NCBI RefSeq assembly: GCF_020149765.1
Contig: NZ_CP083810.1
Coordinates: forward strand, 124,001-188,000
From: Pantoea agglomerans
Lineage (GTDB): Bacteria > Pseudomonadota > Gammaproteobacteria > Enterobacterales > Enterobacteriaceae
Reading direction: 5' to 3'
DNA length: 64,000 nucleotides
In this document: piece by piece, positions 39,089 to 49,626 of the stretch
Position numbering within the stretch: the stretch's first letter is position 1
Layout: the number at the start of each line of letters is the position of its first letter
Translations under genes and position numbers: made by a program
Notes under the pieces: generated by a model
Told to the model about the DNA's origin: nothing
The model's input: the letters and a program-made list of their open reading frames with translations, nothing else
Databases searched by the model: none

Positions 39089-39826
39089 TCAGCCCGGCGG
39101 CAGGCTTCTCAGCACCGCCGCCGCCTCGGCGCCCTCCCCGCTGAACGACACGGCGAGCGTCGCCGCCACGTCCAGCGCAAACACTCTTGTGTACACCTCG
39201 ATCGAGCGCGCGTCCTTGTGTCCGGCCAGCGCCTGAATAACCTTGAGCGGCTGGCGGTGGTAAAGCAGGTGCATCACCCAGGAGTGCCGGAAGGTGTGCG
39301 GGGTCACCGGAATTGAAAAAAATACTCCGTCCTCGTTTGCCCGCCTGACCGCGGCCTTGAGCCAGTTGCGCATGGTCTCGTCGGTTGCGCTCCAGAGCGG
39401 CTCACGGCGCTTCGGCCGCTCGGTGGCAATCCAGCTCTCGACCTGACGCACGTAGCCCGGATCCGTGAGCGGCACCAGGCGCACCGCGTCCTTGGGCGGG
39501 CGCCCGCGCCGGCTGCGCACCTTTTCCGACAGAATGCGCACGAACGGCCTGGGCCCGTCCAGCACAAACGACTCGGGGGTCAGGCTGCAGGCTTCGCCAA
39601 TGCGCGCCCCGGTGTTCCAGAGGGTGCTGAACAGAAAGTGGTGCCGCCTGTCCGGCATATAGTGCAGCAGCGCGTTGACCTCGGGCGCCAGCAGGTAGCA
39701 CGGTGTGACCCCGTTCGCGGTGGCCATGCGCCGCAGCGCCACCGCGGTCGCAAAATCCGCCCCCGGGGCGAAGGCGAGCGCGGTGACGCGTTCTGGTGAA
39801 TTCTGCAGGGGAAGGATGCTGTTCAT
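39089..39826 (-). CDS. ResD-like tyrosine site-specific recombinase
   Basis: The 245-residue protein carries the catalytic boxes of tyrosine recombinases: Arg in [29 protein letters not shown] (HxxR), and the [17 protein letters not shown] box with the nucleophilic Tyr. It resembles ResD of the F plasmid, which acts beside RepFIB to resolve multimers. Here it is about 28 kb from repA, suggesting rearrangement. The recombination site is not identified; it might lie in 39827-40151. Confidence 0.82.
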   Translation of the reverse strand: MNSILPLQNSPERVTALAFAPGADFATAVALRRMATANGVTPCYLLAPEVNALLHYMPDRRHHFLFSTLWNTGARIGEACSLTPESFVLDGPRPFVRILSEKVRSRRGRPPKDAVRLVPLTDPGYVRQVESWIATERPKRREPLWSATDETMRNWLKAAVRRANEDGVFFSIPVTPHTFRHSWVMHLLYHRQPLKVIQALAGHKDARSIEVYTRVFALDVAATLAVSFSGEGAEAAAVLRSLPPG

Positions 39827-40151
39827 GGCGTAATTTTCACGTAGCGTTGTCTGTGCATTTATCCGGCTATTTTCCCGCAGCGGGACGGCCGGAGCCAGAT
39901 CAATAAATCGCGCAGAAAGGATCCGGAATTTGGCTTTACCCGCAATATAGAGGGTTATCCAAACCCCGTAAAGGATCCTTTTTTCCTTAAAAATCCCGTC
40001 AGGCCTTGTGGCGCAAGGCCTGCGGCCCGGATCTGCATGTTTGGTATAAATGGGGTAATGCCAGGGTAATGAAGAAGTGATGTCAAAATGCTCAGCGCAG
40101 CGTTAAGATGAAGCGATACAGATTAATCCTAATGCATCAGGGACGGGTCAG
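39827..40151. other. Intergenic region between the recombinase and sir2
   Basis: Divergent promoters are expected here. Two AAGGATCC motifs (at about 39918 and 39970) lie 52 bases apart and might belong to a recombinase site. Nothing firmer is visible. Confidence 0.4.
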
Positions 40152-41195
40152 ATGGCAGTCAAGCGCGCCTATTACGGCAGTGATGGCGACCAGGACTACT
40201 TTGAACGCGTATTCCAGTCGGCCAACATTAACTTTCTCATCGGGTCAGGGGCATCGCTCCCGGCTATTCGGGTACTGGGGACAATCGAGCAGGATCTCCA
40301 GCAGCTTATTAATGATGAAAAGGAAAAGGAATACTTTGATATGGCCGCCGGGTTTTTATCAGCGGTCTGGCTTCCGCATGACTGTATGCTCAATCGGGTT
40401 AACGGCATCCCTTACCTGCCAACGGTTATCAGCAGCGTGGAACAGACGCAAAAGAATTATGATGCGTTTGTTTCTTCCCTGGAAAAAATACTGACGCGCC
40501 GCCGGACCGGCCTGCTTCCGAGGCGTATTAACGTTTTTACAACCAACTATGATTTATTTATTGAGGACGCTGCGACCCGAAATAAAAATATCATTTTTAA
40601 TGACGGGTTTACCAAAAGGCTGGATGTCTGGGGCGATATGGAATTTGACGCAGGCAGTTTTAATTATTCCATCAGCGCCACAGGGAATCTCTATAACTAT
40701 AAGGTCGAACTCCCTACCGTCAATCTGATCAAGCTTCACGGATCGCTTTCATGGGAACATCACAAAGAAAAGATTGTTTATAACATTGGCGAGCAGAGGC
40801 CGCTGAGTTTTACCACGTCAGCAAAAAAGAAAAAGTGGGTTCTCGAACATGCCCTTATTCTGCCGCGCAAGGAGAAGTTTAAGGAAACGCTGCTGCAGAA
40901 TGTTTATTACGATTTGCTGAGAACCTATTCTAATGAACTTGATAAAGAAGCCACCCTTCTGATTGTTTTTGGCTTTTCTTTTGCTGATGAGCACCTTGAA
41001 ACGCTGACCAAAAAGGCCCTGCGCAATGCCACTCTCAAGTTGCTGATATTTGCATTCAATGAGGCCAGCGTTGAAGGGTTCGTGGAGAAATTTCGTGATT
41101 ATTCCAACGTCGAAATTGTTTATCGTCCGGGGGGAAACATTGATTTTCCGGCAATGAATAATATTATCACGTGCTATCTGGGAGGCGCGAGGTGA
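40152..41195 (+). CDS. SIR2-family NAD-consuming effector of a SIR2-HerA system
   Basis: The 347-residue protein has the SIR2 Rossmann features: FLIGSGAS at 28-35, FTTNYD at 129-134, LIKLHGS with the catalytic His at 196, and LIVFGFSFAD near 277. In defence SIR2 proteins this domain hydrolyses NAD+ (or cuts DNA) upon infection. The stop overlaps the start of a HerA-type ATPase, and this two-gene pair is the known SIR2-HerA (Nezha) anti-phage architecture. The assignment is by recognition of motifs and gene order. Confidence 0.88.
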   Translation: MAVKRAYYGSDGDQDYFERVFQSANINFLIGSGASLPAIRVLGTIEQDLQQLINDEKEKEYFDMAAGFLSAVWLPHDCMLNRVNGIPYLPTVISSVEQTQKNYDAFVSSLEKILTRRRTGLLPRRINVFTTNYDLFIEDAATRNKNIIFNDGFTKRLDVWGDMEFDAGSFNYSISATGNLYNYKVELPTVNLIKLHGSLSWEHHKEKIVYNIGEQRPLSFTTSAKKKKWVLEHALILPRKEKFKETLLQNVYYDLLRTYSNELDKEATLLIVFGFSFADEHLETLTKKALRNATLKLLIFAFNEASVEGFVEKFRDYSNVEIVYRPGGNIDFPAMNNIITCYLGGAR

Positions 41196-43024
41196 GCGGG
41201 CATTTTACGGATGAAGAAGCGGTACTGCGGGTTGGCGAGGTCTGCGAGGTATCCGGACGCGCTGTTATTATCCTTGTCGATAAAAACAAAAATCTCAGCG
41301 ATCTGTTTTATCAGGGGAAAGTCCTGCGAAACGTATCTGTAGGTAGCTTCATTGAAATCAAAAAAGGATTTATGAGCCTGATTGGCAAAGTTGAAGCTGA
41401 GCGAATTATCGAAGAAAAAAATCCTGCCGGAAGCGGCAGTGATGCCTGGCGATACCGGCGTTACCTGACGGCAACCCTGACGGGGTACATTGACCGCAGA
41501 GGCATTTTCACTGGCGGTTCACGTGAGCTCCCCCTCATTGGCAATGAGGCCTTTGTGGTAACCGAGGAAATGATACAGGCGGTCCATCAGATAGCTGATT
41601 CTGATGAAGCTGTAATGAAGTTCACCCGTACGGACCTTGAAGATATCGAGATTGCGCTGCCGGTCAATGGTCTTATTAACTCGCATATTGCCATTTTCGG
41701 CAACACCGGCAGCGGAAAATCCAACACTCTGGCCGCGCTTTATAAAGCGGGAACCGCCCAGATAAGGCATATGCTTGGTGACCGCTATAAGGAAAGATGC
41801 AAATTTATCCTGTTCGACTTTAACGGTGAATATACTGCTCCGGACTGTATAACCGGTGAGAAAACGGTTTATAACCTGAACACGCACCAGGCAAACGGCG
41901 ATAAGCTTCCGCTCCCCCGGGAGGTTTTGCTTGAACATGACATGCTCTCCGTGTTGACCGATGCCACTGATAAAACGCAGAAGCCGTTTCTGAAGCGCGT
42001 GCTGGATTTTCAGGCAGAAGTCATGCGCAGCGCAGATCCGCGTGGATTCATGCGAAACATGCTCAAGAAAAAAATCAAACATAACCTGTTCAGCGGCGAC
42101 AAAATTAAGAGCGAATCGATAAACGCCATGTTCAGTCCGATTTTTCGCGATGACCCGGAGTTATACTCAGATTTAGAGTTTCATTCCGGGAGGCAGAAAT
42201 GGAAAATAAGAAACGAGCATCATTACTTTGATTCTGAAGCAGCCGTCGAGCGGGCTTATATCTACAGTCTGGCCTGCGCGTTTGAATTTAAAACGGATAT
42301 GATAGAGTGTCTTCTTGATTTCATGTGGCTCAGGCTCATATACGAATTTTTCTCTAATAAATCCAATCCAGAACATCTGTCTCCCGTTATAAACAGAATG
42401 AACGCTAACCGGAAGGATATAAACAAGATTTTTGATACGTCCGGGCAGAATGATTTCTGGAATGGGGGCAATTTTACCGTCGTTAACCTCAATATGGTAA
42501 ACATTACCATGAAGAAGACGCTTCCTCTTTTGATTGCAAAGTGGGCTTACAATTTGAAGAAGCTGTCTGACGTTCCATCAACGCTGCATCTGATTATCGA
42601 CGAAGCTCACAATATTCTGTCTAATATTTCTTTTCGGGAAACGGAAAGCTGGAAGGATTACCGTCTGGAAACCTTTGAAGAGATTATCAAGGAGGGACGC
42701 AAATTTGGTGTTTTTATTACCATTTCCAGCCAGCGTCCAAATGATATCTCTTCAACAATTATTTCCCAGGCACATAATTACTTTATTCACCGGTTGATTA
42801 ACCAGAACGATCTTTATGCCATCGAAAAGTCGGTATCTTACATAGACCGGCTGACAGAAGAATCCATACCCACTCTTTCTACGGGAACCTGTATATTCAG
42901 TGGCATCGTCAGCCCCATGCCGCTTAAACTGAGAGTTGCCGAACTCCCTTCGGGACAAAAGCCCAGAAGTCATACAATTGCCTTCAGCGACTTGATTGCA
43001 GAGGTGCAGAGAGAAGATGACTGA
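41192..43024 (+). CDS. HerA/FtsK-type ATPase of a SIR2-HerA system
   Basis: The start is GTG at 41192 within GTGA, overlapping the sir2 stop. GGGAGG lies six bases upstream, and an earlier in-frame GTG at 41171 is less likely. The 610-residue protein has an N-terminal barrel-like HAS domain (about 1-120), Walker A GNTGSGKS at 170-177, Walker B with DEAH at about 470-473, and a sensor/arginine region (ITISSQRPND). HerA forms a hexamer that in SIR2-HerA complexes scaffolds the SIR2 subunits and may act on DNA. Confidence 0.88.
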   Translation: MSGHFTDEEAVLRVGEVCEVSGRAVIILVDKNKNLSDLFYQGKVLRNVSVGSFIEIKKGFMSLIGKVEAERIIEEKNPAGSGSDAWRYRRYLTATLTGYIDRRGIFTGGSRELPLIGNEAFVVTEEMIQAVHQIADSDEAVMKFTRTDLEDIEIALPVNGLINSHIAIFGNTGSGKSNTLAALYKAGTAQIRHMLGDRYKERCKFILFDFNGEYTAPDCITGEKTVYNLNTHQANGDKLPLPREVLLEHDMLSVLTDATDKTQKPFLKRVLDFQAEVMRSADPRGFMRNMLKKKIKHNLFSGDKIKSESINAMFSPIFRDDPELYSDLEFHSGRQKWKIRNEHHYFDSEAAVERAYIYSLACAFEFKTDMIECLLDFMWLRLIYEFFSNKSNPEHLSPVINRMNANRKDINKIFDTSGQNDFWNGGNFTVVNLNMVNITMKKTLPLLIAKWAYNLKKLSDVPSTLHLIIDEAHNILSNISFRETESWKDYRLETFEEIIKEGRKFGVFITISSQRPNDISSTIISQAHNYFIHRLINQNDLYAIEKSVSYIDRLTEESIPTLSTGTCIFSGIVSPMPLKLRVAELPSGQKPRSHTIAFSDLIAEVQREDD

Positions 43025-44297
43025 AACGATTTAGATTTTTATTTTACGAGCGACATATTTCAACGGTCAGCTCGCTGCATAGTCGTGGCACCTCCCTCGT
43101 GGCAGTAGTCTGGTTTTAATTTAAAAGTGACCTGACTGTAGTAAAAACAGCGTCCCTGACAAATCTCGCGTCGTCATAAACAAACGCTCTGTAGAAAGCG
43201 TCGCTACGTGAATCAGGAACGGCGAAACCTGCAAAAATTATCAGAAATTTATGTTGCAGAAGAAGGGGGCTATTTATACCCCGCCTTAGCCTGTTGCCGA
43301 ACTGATGGCGAAGGGTAGCCAACATACTCTGAGGAGCCACATCCCCTCGCGCAAATTATGATTAAAGCTCAGCGCGCAACCTGGCCTGATACGAGCAATG
43401 GCCTGAATCAGGATCTGCTTAGCTCACCTGCCATCAGCTCCGCATAGTAAAAATGCAAAATATCTGCGCCAGGCTCGGGCAAAGCTTATGACGCCACAAC
43501 GTGACGGGCCGAATAACTTGCCAGAAAAGTAACGTCGTTTTCTTCGTCCTGGGCCCGTATTTATAACGGTTCTGACGCCCTGTGTGATCAGTATGAACGC
43601 TAAAAAGAGCCCAAAACACTCTTACCGATACATCCGATAAATCTGCTCTGACAGTCTGCACGCGCACAAACCAGCTGTCGCATCTGGTCAGGATGCGCAG
43701 AAGCTGGCTGAAGTCGTCCACGCCTCAGGAATAGTTCTTACCGGAGGAGTCATGGCTATGCTGTTTTCCGTCAAGGGGTCTCAGCCAAGTCAGTCTGAAC
43801 GAGTCCATCGAAAGGGAAAATGCCCGATTAAAATGTGAGGCTTATCTGTGCGCTTTTATCAGTCTGACATTCAGGGGCCGCACAGGCTTAACTGCCCTCA
43901 AAGCTTTCCTGCAAGGCGGCAGCGTTAAACCCGATCTTTTTATAAAAACCTCTATTCAGCCTGTGTGTGCGTTTTAGGGCGTTTATGACTGTCGATGACC
44001 TGAAAAAGGCTTCAGGAATCACTGCGATGAGCGGAAAATCAGCGGTCGATCAAAATCTGGAATTTTTTACCCTGGCAGTTGACACGCTGTTGAGCCTTAT
44101 AAGTCGCGGGGTTAGGAAATTCCGCACAAAATACAAGCCCCACAGACATCATTTTTCTGCCTTGTTATCTCGTCGAAAAATAATACTATATCTGCATGTA
44201 GCGGCGTAACTCTCTGAACCCACTATATGTAGTACTTATCCACAGGTAAGCTGAAAAGGACAAGCTGTGAATTAATGGCTGAAAGTCAGTTTCAGAC
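43025..44297. other. Long non-coding or decayed region
   Basis: About 1.3 kb with several short ORFs on both strands, none with a family I recognise or a good ribosome binding site. It may be decayed DNA between the defence pair and the toxin-antitoxin-like locus. Confidence 0.45.
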
Positions 44298-44407
44298 AAA
44301 AAAAAAGACCAGCTGCAAGCTGATCTTTTCCCGGAAGCCAGGTCTGCGCTGCAACGCAAACCGATCACTTCCCCAGACGACACTGAACATGTTGTCTGTG
44401 TACTGTG
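44298..44407 (-). ncRNA. Candidate antitoxin small RNA of a type I system
   Basis: On the minus strand a -35 TTGATA (44438-44443) and a -10 TATTCT (44414-44419) are 18 bases apart and predict a start near 44407. The RNA would end at a strong terminator: AAGATCAGCT, TGC and AGCTGGTCTT (perfect with one G-U pair on this strand only), then nine U. The predicted length is about 110 nt. Its first 23 bases are complementary to a second copy of the same segment (44523-44545) in the leader of the small membrane-peptide gene, with one G-U pair. This is the IstR/OrzO-type layout. Confidence 0.6.
44305..44327 (-). terminator. Terminator of the candidate antitoxin RNA
   Basis: A ten-base stem with a three-base loop is followed by nine T on the minus strand. 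The single non-Watson-Crick pair is G-U in the minus-strand RNA but A-C in the other direction, which fixes the orientation. Confidence 0.8.
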
Positions 44408-44545
44408 TGGGTGAGAATAACAAAAGTGGGCCGGTCGTATCAAGCCGGGGCTGCTCCAGGAAGTGCAAACAAAGTTCCCGACGTGCCGACTGCAACGGTA
44501 CTCAGAGCCATCCGGGACGAGGCTGAACGTGTTGTCTGTGTACTG
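44383..44545. repeat. 23-base direct repeat shared by the small RNA and the toxin leader
   Basis: The segment beginning CTGAACATGTTGTCTGTG at 44383-44405 recurs at 44523-44545 with one A-to-G change, exactly 140 bases apart. A GACGA upstream of each copy extends the similarity. Confidence 0.85.
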
Positions 44546-44626
44546 AAACCAACACGAGAAAGCGCAGCGGGAAGAGTAAGGCTGACTGCGCCAGGCTACG
44601 GACCAGTAACTACAAGGCAAACGTAT

Positions 44627-44707
44627 ATGAATATGTTACTTGTTGTTCTGAAGGCAGTTCGCTCAGCCATAAGTGTGGTCATCATCATTATCGAACTGAC
44701 CCGATAA
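44627..44707 (+). CDS. Candidate type I toxin: 26-residue hydrophobic peptide
   Basis: The peptide starts MNMLLVVLKAVRSAIS and continues with a run of Val/Ile to a TR end, giving one short membrane helix with internal Lys and Arg. This is the pattern of TisB, DinQ and ZorO-type toxins (about 26-30 residues). AAGGC lies upstream of the ATG. A strong terminator follows directly, and a long leader with the small-RNA target precedes it. I do not know a named homologue. A longer in-frame ORF upstream is probably leader sequence. Confidence 0.6.
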   Translation: MNMLLVVLKAVRSAISVVIIIIELTR

Positions 44708-44713
44708 CAACAA

Positions 44714-44742
44714 ACCTGTCAGCCATGCTGACAGGTTTTTTT
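44714..44742 (+). terminator. Terminator of the candidate toxin mRNA
   Basis: ACCTGTCAGC and its perfect complement form a ten-base stem with a three-base loop, followed by seven T. It starts seven bases after the peptide stop codon. Confidence 0.9.
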
Positions 44743-44939
44743 ACACGTCCTTTAGTCAGAATATGCGCTGCTTATTCTGACGGCGAGACATGCCAGCTTA
44801 CGCCGGATTGCTGGTTCGCCTGATATTCCAGACTATAACTCCGATACACGCGCCTTAGCTGAGCTGCGAACAAAGTGTGCATTGTCAACGCCAAGATTAC
44901 TGACCGTTTTTCACCATTTTCATTGTCCGCTGTTGGTCA

Positions 44940-46906
<1,967 letters not shown>

Positions 46907-47007
46907 GCTGGAATCCTTTTCGGTGTGGGAACCTTAAGGAAACCGCATGACGGGTAGAGCGGACAACCCGAATGGTGAATTAAAGTCTTATATCACTGGC
47001 GCTGACA

Positions 47008-47721
47008 TTCTGGCTGGAATCGGGATGCGTCTATGGTTATCGCAAGATCCATCTGGATCTGCGGGACAGCGGGCAACAGTGCGGAGTGAACCGGGTCTGG
47101 CGGCTGATGAAACGTGTCGGGATAAAGGCTCAGGTCGGATACCGGAGCCCGCGGGCACGTAAAGGCGAGGCCAGTATCGTGTCGCCCAACAGGCTCCAGC
47201 GGCAGTTCAATCCGGATGCTCCGGATGAGCGTTGGGTAACGGACATAACCTACATCAGGACCCACGAAGGCTGGCTGTATCTTGCCGTGGTTGTTGATCT
47301 GTTCTCACGCAAAATTATCGGCTGGTCCATGCAATCCCGGATGACAAAGGACATTGTCCTGAACGCACTGCTGATGGCTGTATGGCGGCGTAATCCCCAA
47401 AAACAGGTGCTGGTTCACTCGGATCAGGGCAGTCAGTACACAAGCCATGAGTGGCAGTCGTTCCTGAAATCACACGGCCTGGAGGGCAGCATGAGCCGTC
47501 GTGGTAACTGCCACGATAATGCGGTTGCAGAAAGCTTTTTCCAGTTATTGAAACGCGAGCGGATAAAGAAAAAGATCTACGGAACGCGGGAAGAAGCCCG
47601 CAGCGATATTTTTGATTACATCGAAATGTTTTATAACAGTAAGCGTCGGCATGGTTCGAGCGAGCAAATGCCTCCGGCTGAATATGAAAACCAGTATTAT
47701 CAACGGCTCAGAAGTGTCTAG
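47008..47721 (+). pseudogene. IS3-family OrfB, 5' truncated
   Basis: The frame carries the DDE domain: PDERWVTDITYIRTHEGWLY (first Asp), LVHSDQGSQYTS (second Asp) and SRRGNCHDNAVAESFFQLLK (Glu), with a normal C-terminus. It lacks the start and the orfA frameshift region. A downstream ATG at 47086 could give a 211-residue protein, probably non-functional. Confidence 0.82.
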
Positions 47722-47739
47722 ATTATCCGTGGCGATTCA
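47008..47739 (+). mobile_element. IS3-family element fragment (3' end)
   Basis: Similarity to the element at 17694-18580 begins inside orfB at 47008. It runs through the end of the gene to the terminal repeat (GTGGCGATTCA, ending 47739). The 5' part, including orfA, is missing next to the IS21-family element. Confidence 0.85.
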
Positions 47740-47761
47740 AGCACACCTTAAGAAACAAATT

Positions 47762-47779
47762 CATTACAATCGTGTAATG
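47762..47779. promoter_or_regulatory. Copper/silver response operator (PcoR/SilR-type palindrome)
   Basis: CATTACAATCGTGTAATG is a perfect 7-4-7 inverted repeat about 100 bases before the SilE/PcoE-like gene. It has the same 7-4-7 geometry as the box before silE, but with ATTAC in place of ATGAC. Confidence 0.65.
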
Positions 47780-47879
47780 TACATAGCTGTATTACATTTA
47801 CGTCATCTTCCCCACAGGTTGATTATTTTTATATATGATCATAAGGACATCTTTTATGTACCTCAGAAGGTAATTACAC

Positions 47880-48329
47880 ATGAATATATTAATCACGACC
47901 ACTGCGTTTACAGCTTTATTTTGTGGGGCAGCTTTTGCTCAGTCCAGTGATATTGCCCATGAAGCACATCGATTTGTTAATAATGCCTCAGCCGTCAGTC
48001 ATGTGAACTCCTCGACGCATGAAAACTTACCGGACAGGGTTAATAAAAACAACACGCCCTCATTCTCTGAAATGAATGAACATGAAAGGGCCATTGTTGC
48101 TCATTCATTTATGAACAACAGCGCGTCCTATGCGCATCAAAAAATGATTGAGGAACATAAAAAAATGCTGTCCGGCAGTGATGCAAATTCAAAGACCTCG
48201 TCTTCTTCTTTTAACGAACTGAATGCCGGAGAAAAAGCCGCTCTCGTGCATGAGCAGGTCAATAATGCCGGTGCGGAAGCACATCAGACGCAGGCAAGAA
48301 AGCTTCGCGGGCTTTATTCGACCTGGTAA
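47880..48329 (+). CDS. SilE/PcoE-like periplasmic metal-binding protein
   Basis: The 149-residue protein has a signal peptide (about 1-20, ending CGAAFA) and then repeated His/Met modules (HEAHRFVNN, MNEHERAIVAHSFMNNSASY, GEKAALVHEQVNNAGAEAHQ) like SilE and PcoE. It should be an unstructured periplasmic sponge for Ag+ or Cu+. It is clearly divergent from the silE at 61640, so it is a paralogue rather than a recent copy. In classical sil-pco islands pcoE lies beyond pcoABCDRS; here those genes are absent. Confidence 0.8.
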   Translation: MNILITTTAFTALFCGAAFAQSSDIAHEAHRFVNNASAVSHVNSSTHENLPDRVNKNNTPSFSEMNEHERAIVAHSFMNNSASYAHQKMIEEHKKMLSGSDANSKTSSSSFNELNAGEKAALVHEQVNNAGAEAHQTQARKLRGLYSTW

Positions 48330-48438
48330 CTGCAGGCGGGTTAGTGCTTAGCGTCAGGTGCGCAGCAGGGCTTTACTGACGGGTTACGTAGCAGGACATG
48401 AGCCCCATATTGCTCTGCCGTAACCTGTTTCAGTCCCG

Positions 48439-48525
48439 TTAATCATCACCGTCGGGCTGGTCATACAGTTCCCAGAGCTTCAGGAGCAAACGGGAAACAA
48501 GATATGTTACAAAAATGACGACCAT
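48439..48525 (-). CDS. Possible 28-residue membrane peptide
   Basis: An ATG with GGGAG nine bases upstream opens MVVIFVTYLVSRLLLKLWEL followed by an acidic tail. One membrane helix is likely. It lies in the gap between the PcoE-like gene and the M23 pseudogene. The family is unknown to me and it may be chance. Confidence 0.35.
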   Translation of the reverse strand: MVVIFVTYLVSRLLLKLWELYDQPDGDD

Positions 48526-48617
48526 CAACGGTGCTCCCGATTAACTGACAGATGACACGCCTCCTGAAAACCCCTAGCATACGCCGCAGTGTTCATGCTA
48601 ACGGCGAATTCCAGTAA

Positions 48618-49355
48618 ATGTATTCTACCGATGTCGTAAAAGAAAATGCCTACCTTTCAGCCACCCGCTCGGGGCTGGAATCGAACGAGATCGCTACTCT
48701 TCAGCGCTCCTTGCCTTCCCGGTTTAATCTGCGGCATTTGAAAAAAAATGAATCATTAAAACTCGTACTGCAAAAGAAAGCGGGAAAATCACGTGTCGTG
48801 GCCTATAAATTTACGTCCGGTTCATTTAATTACACGGCGTATCGTATATCAGATAAAAAGTTCTATAACCTTTCCGATACTTCCGGGAAAGGCAGTCTCG
48901 ATTATCCGTTACCGGCCACAGCAAGACTCAGTTCGCCTTTCAATCCTGCAAGACTTAACCCGGTATCGGGAAAAGTGAGTCCCCATAATGGCATTGATTA
49001 TTCCATGCCCATGAACACGAAAATAGTCAGCGTCATCGACGGAAAAATCACCCGGGCCGAATACAACAGTACCATGGGATAAATTGTTGAAGTAACGGGA
49101 AAAGCCGGTGTTAAAACTCGCTATCTCCACCTCAATAAAATACTCGTTACTAAAGGGGCCAGGGTTACCCGGGGAGACGCTATTGCGTTATCCGGTAACA
49201 GCGGACGTTCATCCGGTCCTCATCTGCATTACGAGCTGGTCATTAATAACAATCCTGTTAACTCACTGGCGTTCCGGGCAGCGGCACCCGCTGATAACAA
49301 ACTTGAACAGCATGCCTTTGCGCATGCCAGAGACTACGAACGATACCTGGACTGA
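48618..49355 (+). pseudogene. M23-family peptidase with internal stop
   Basis: The frame has a LysM/OapA-like N-terminal part and then the M23 (LytM) domain with HNGIDYSMPMNTKI (His and Asp zinc ligands), HLNK and GRSSGPHLHYELVINN (HxH). A TAA at 49081-49083 interrupts it after STMG; downstream the same frame continues IVEVTGKAGVKTRYLHL to 49355. The homologue next to silP in other sil-pco islands is intact. Here the product would lose the HxH ligands. Confidence 0.8.
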
Positions 49356-49357
49356 TA

Positions 49358-49380
49358 ACGGGGCCGCGACGCGGCCCCGT
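49358..49380. terminator. Strong hairpin between the M23 pseudogene and the DUF2933 gene
   Basis: ACGGGGCCGC, a three-base loop and GCGGCCCCGT form a perfect ten-base stem between two convergent genes. The T run lies about ten bases away on the plus strand only. Confidence 0.65.
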
Positions 49381-49388
49381 CTGCCGGA

Positions 49389-49586
49389 TTAATTTTTTTT
49401 ATCGTTTTCACTTCCTTGATGTTGATGATCTCCATGCCCTCCGTGGCCGTGGAAAAGATGCATTAGCGGGCAGACCAGCAATAACAGATATGGCCAGTAA
49501 CCTGCCACATGTGACCAGTGTTCGCGCAGGAGGGCAAATGCCGCGATCGCGGCGACAGCAATAAGCGCATAGGTGGTACTTTTCAT
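49389..49586 (-). CDS. DUF2933-type small membrane protein with His-rich tail
   Basis: The 65-residue protein has two hydrophobic segments (about 5-20 and 30-45) and a tail HGHGGHGDHQHQ that is likely to bind metal. It follows silP closely on the same strand, as in other silver/copper islands. The function is unknown; a helper in metal handling at the membrane is inferred. Confidence 0.78.
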   Translation of the reverse strand: MKSTTYALIAVAAIAAFALLREHWSHVAGYWPYLLLLVCPLMHLFHGHGGHGDHQHQGSENDKKN

Positions 49587-49626
49587 ACTGGACTCCTTCT
49601 GTTCGTAACAGCCCCTTCACTCAGTG

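Noticed and set aside
43025..44297. Several short ORFs of 70-95 residues on both strands
   Set aside because: None has a recognisable family, good start context or operon setting.
44405..44707. 100-residue ORF ending in the hydrophobic peptide
   Set aside because: Its first three quarters lack domain features and cover the predicted sRNA promoter and target repeat; the short ATG at 44627 fits better.
47740..49400. pcoABCD copper resistance genes expected next to sil
   Set aside because: No multicopper oxidase, PcoB-like or PcoC/D-like frame exists here; only the PcoE/SilE-like gene remains.
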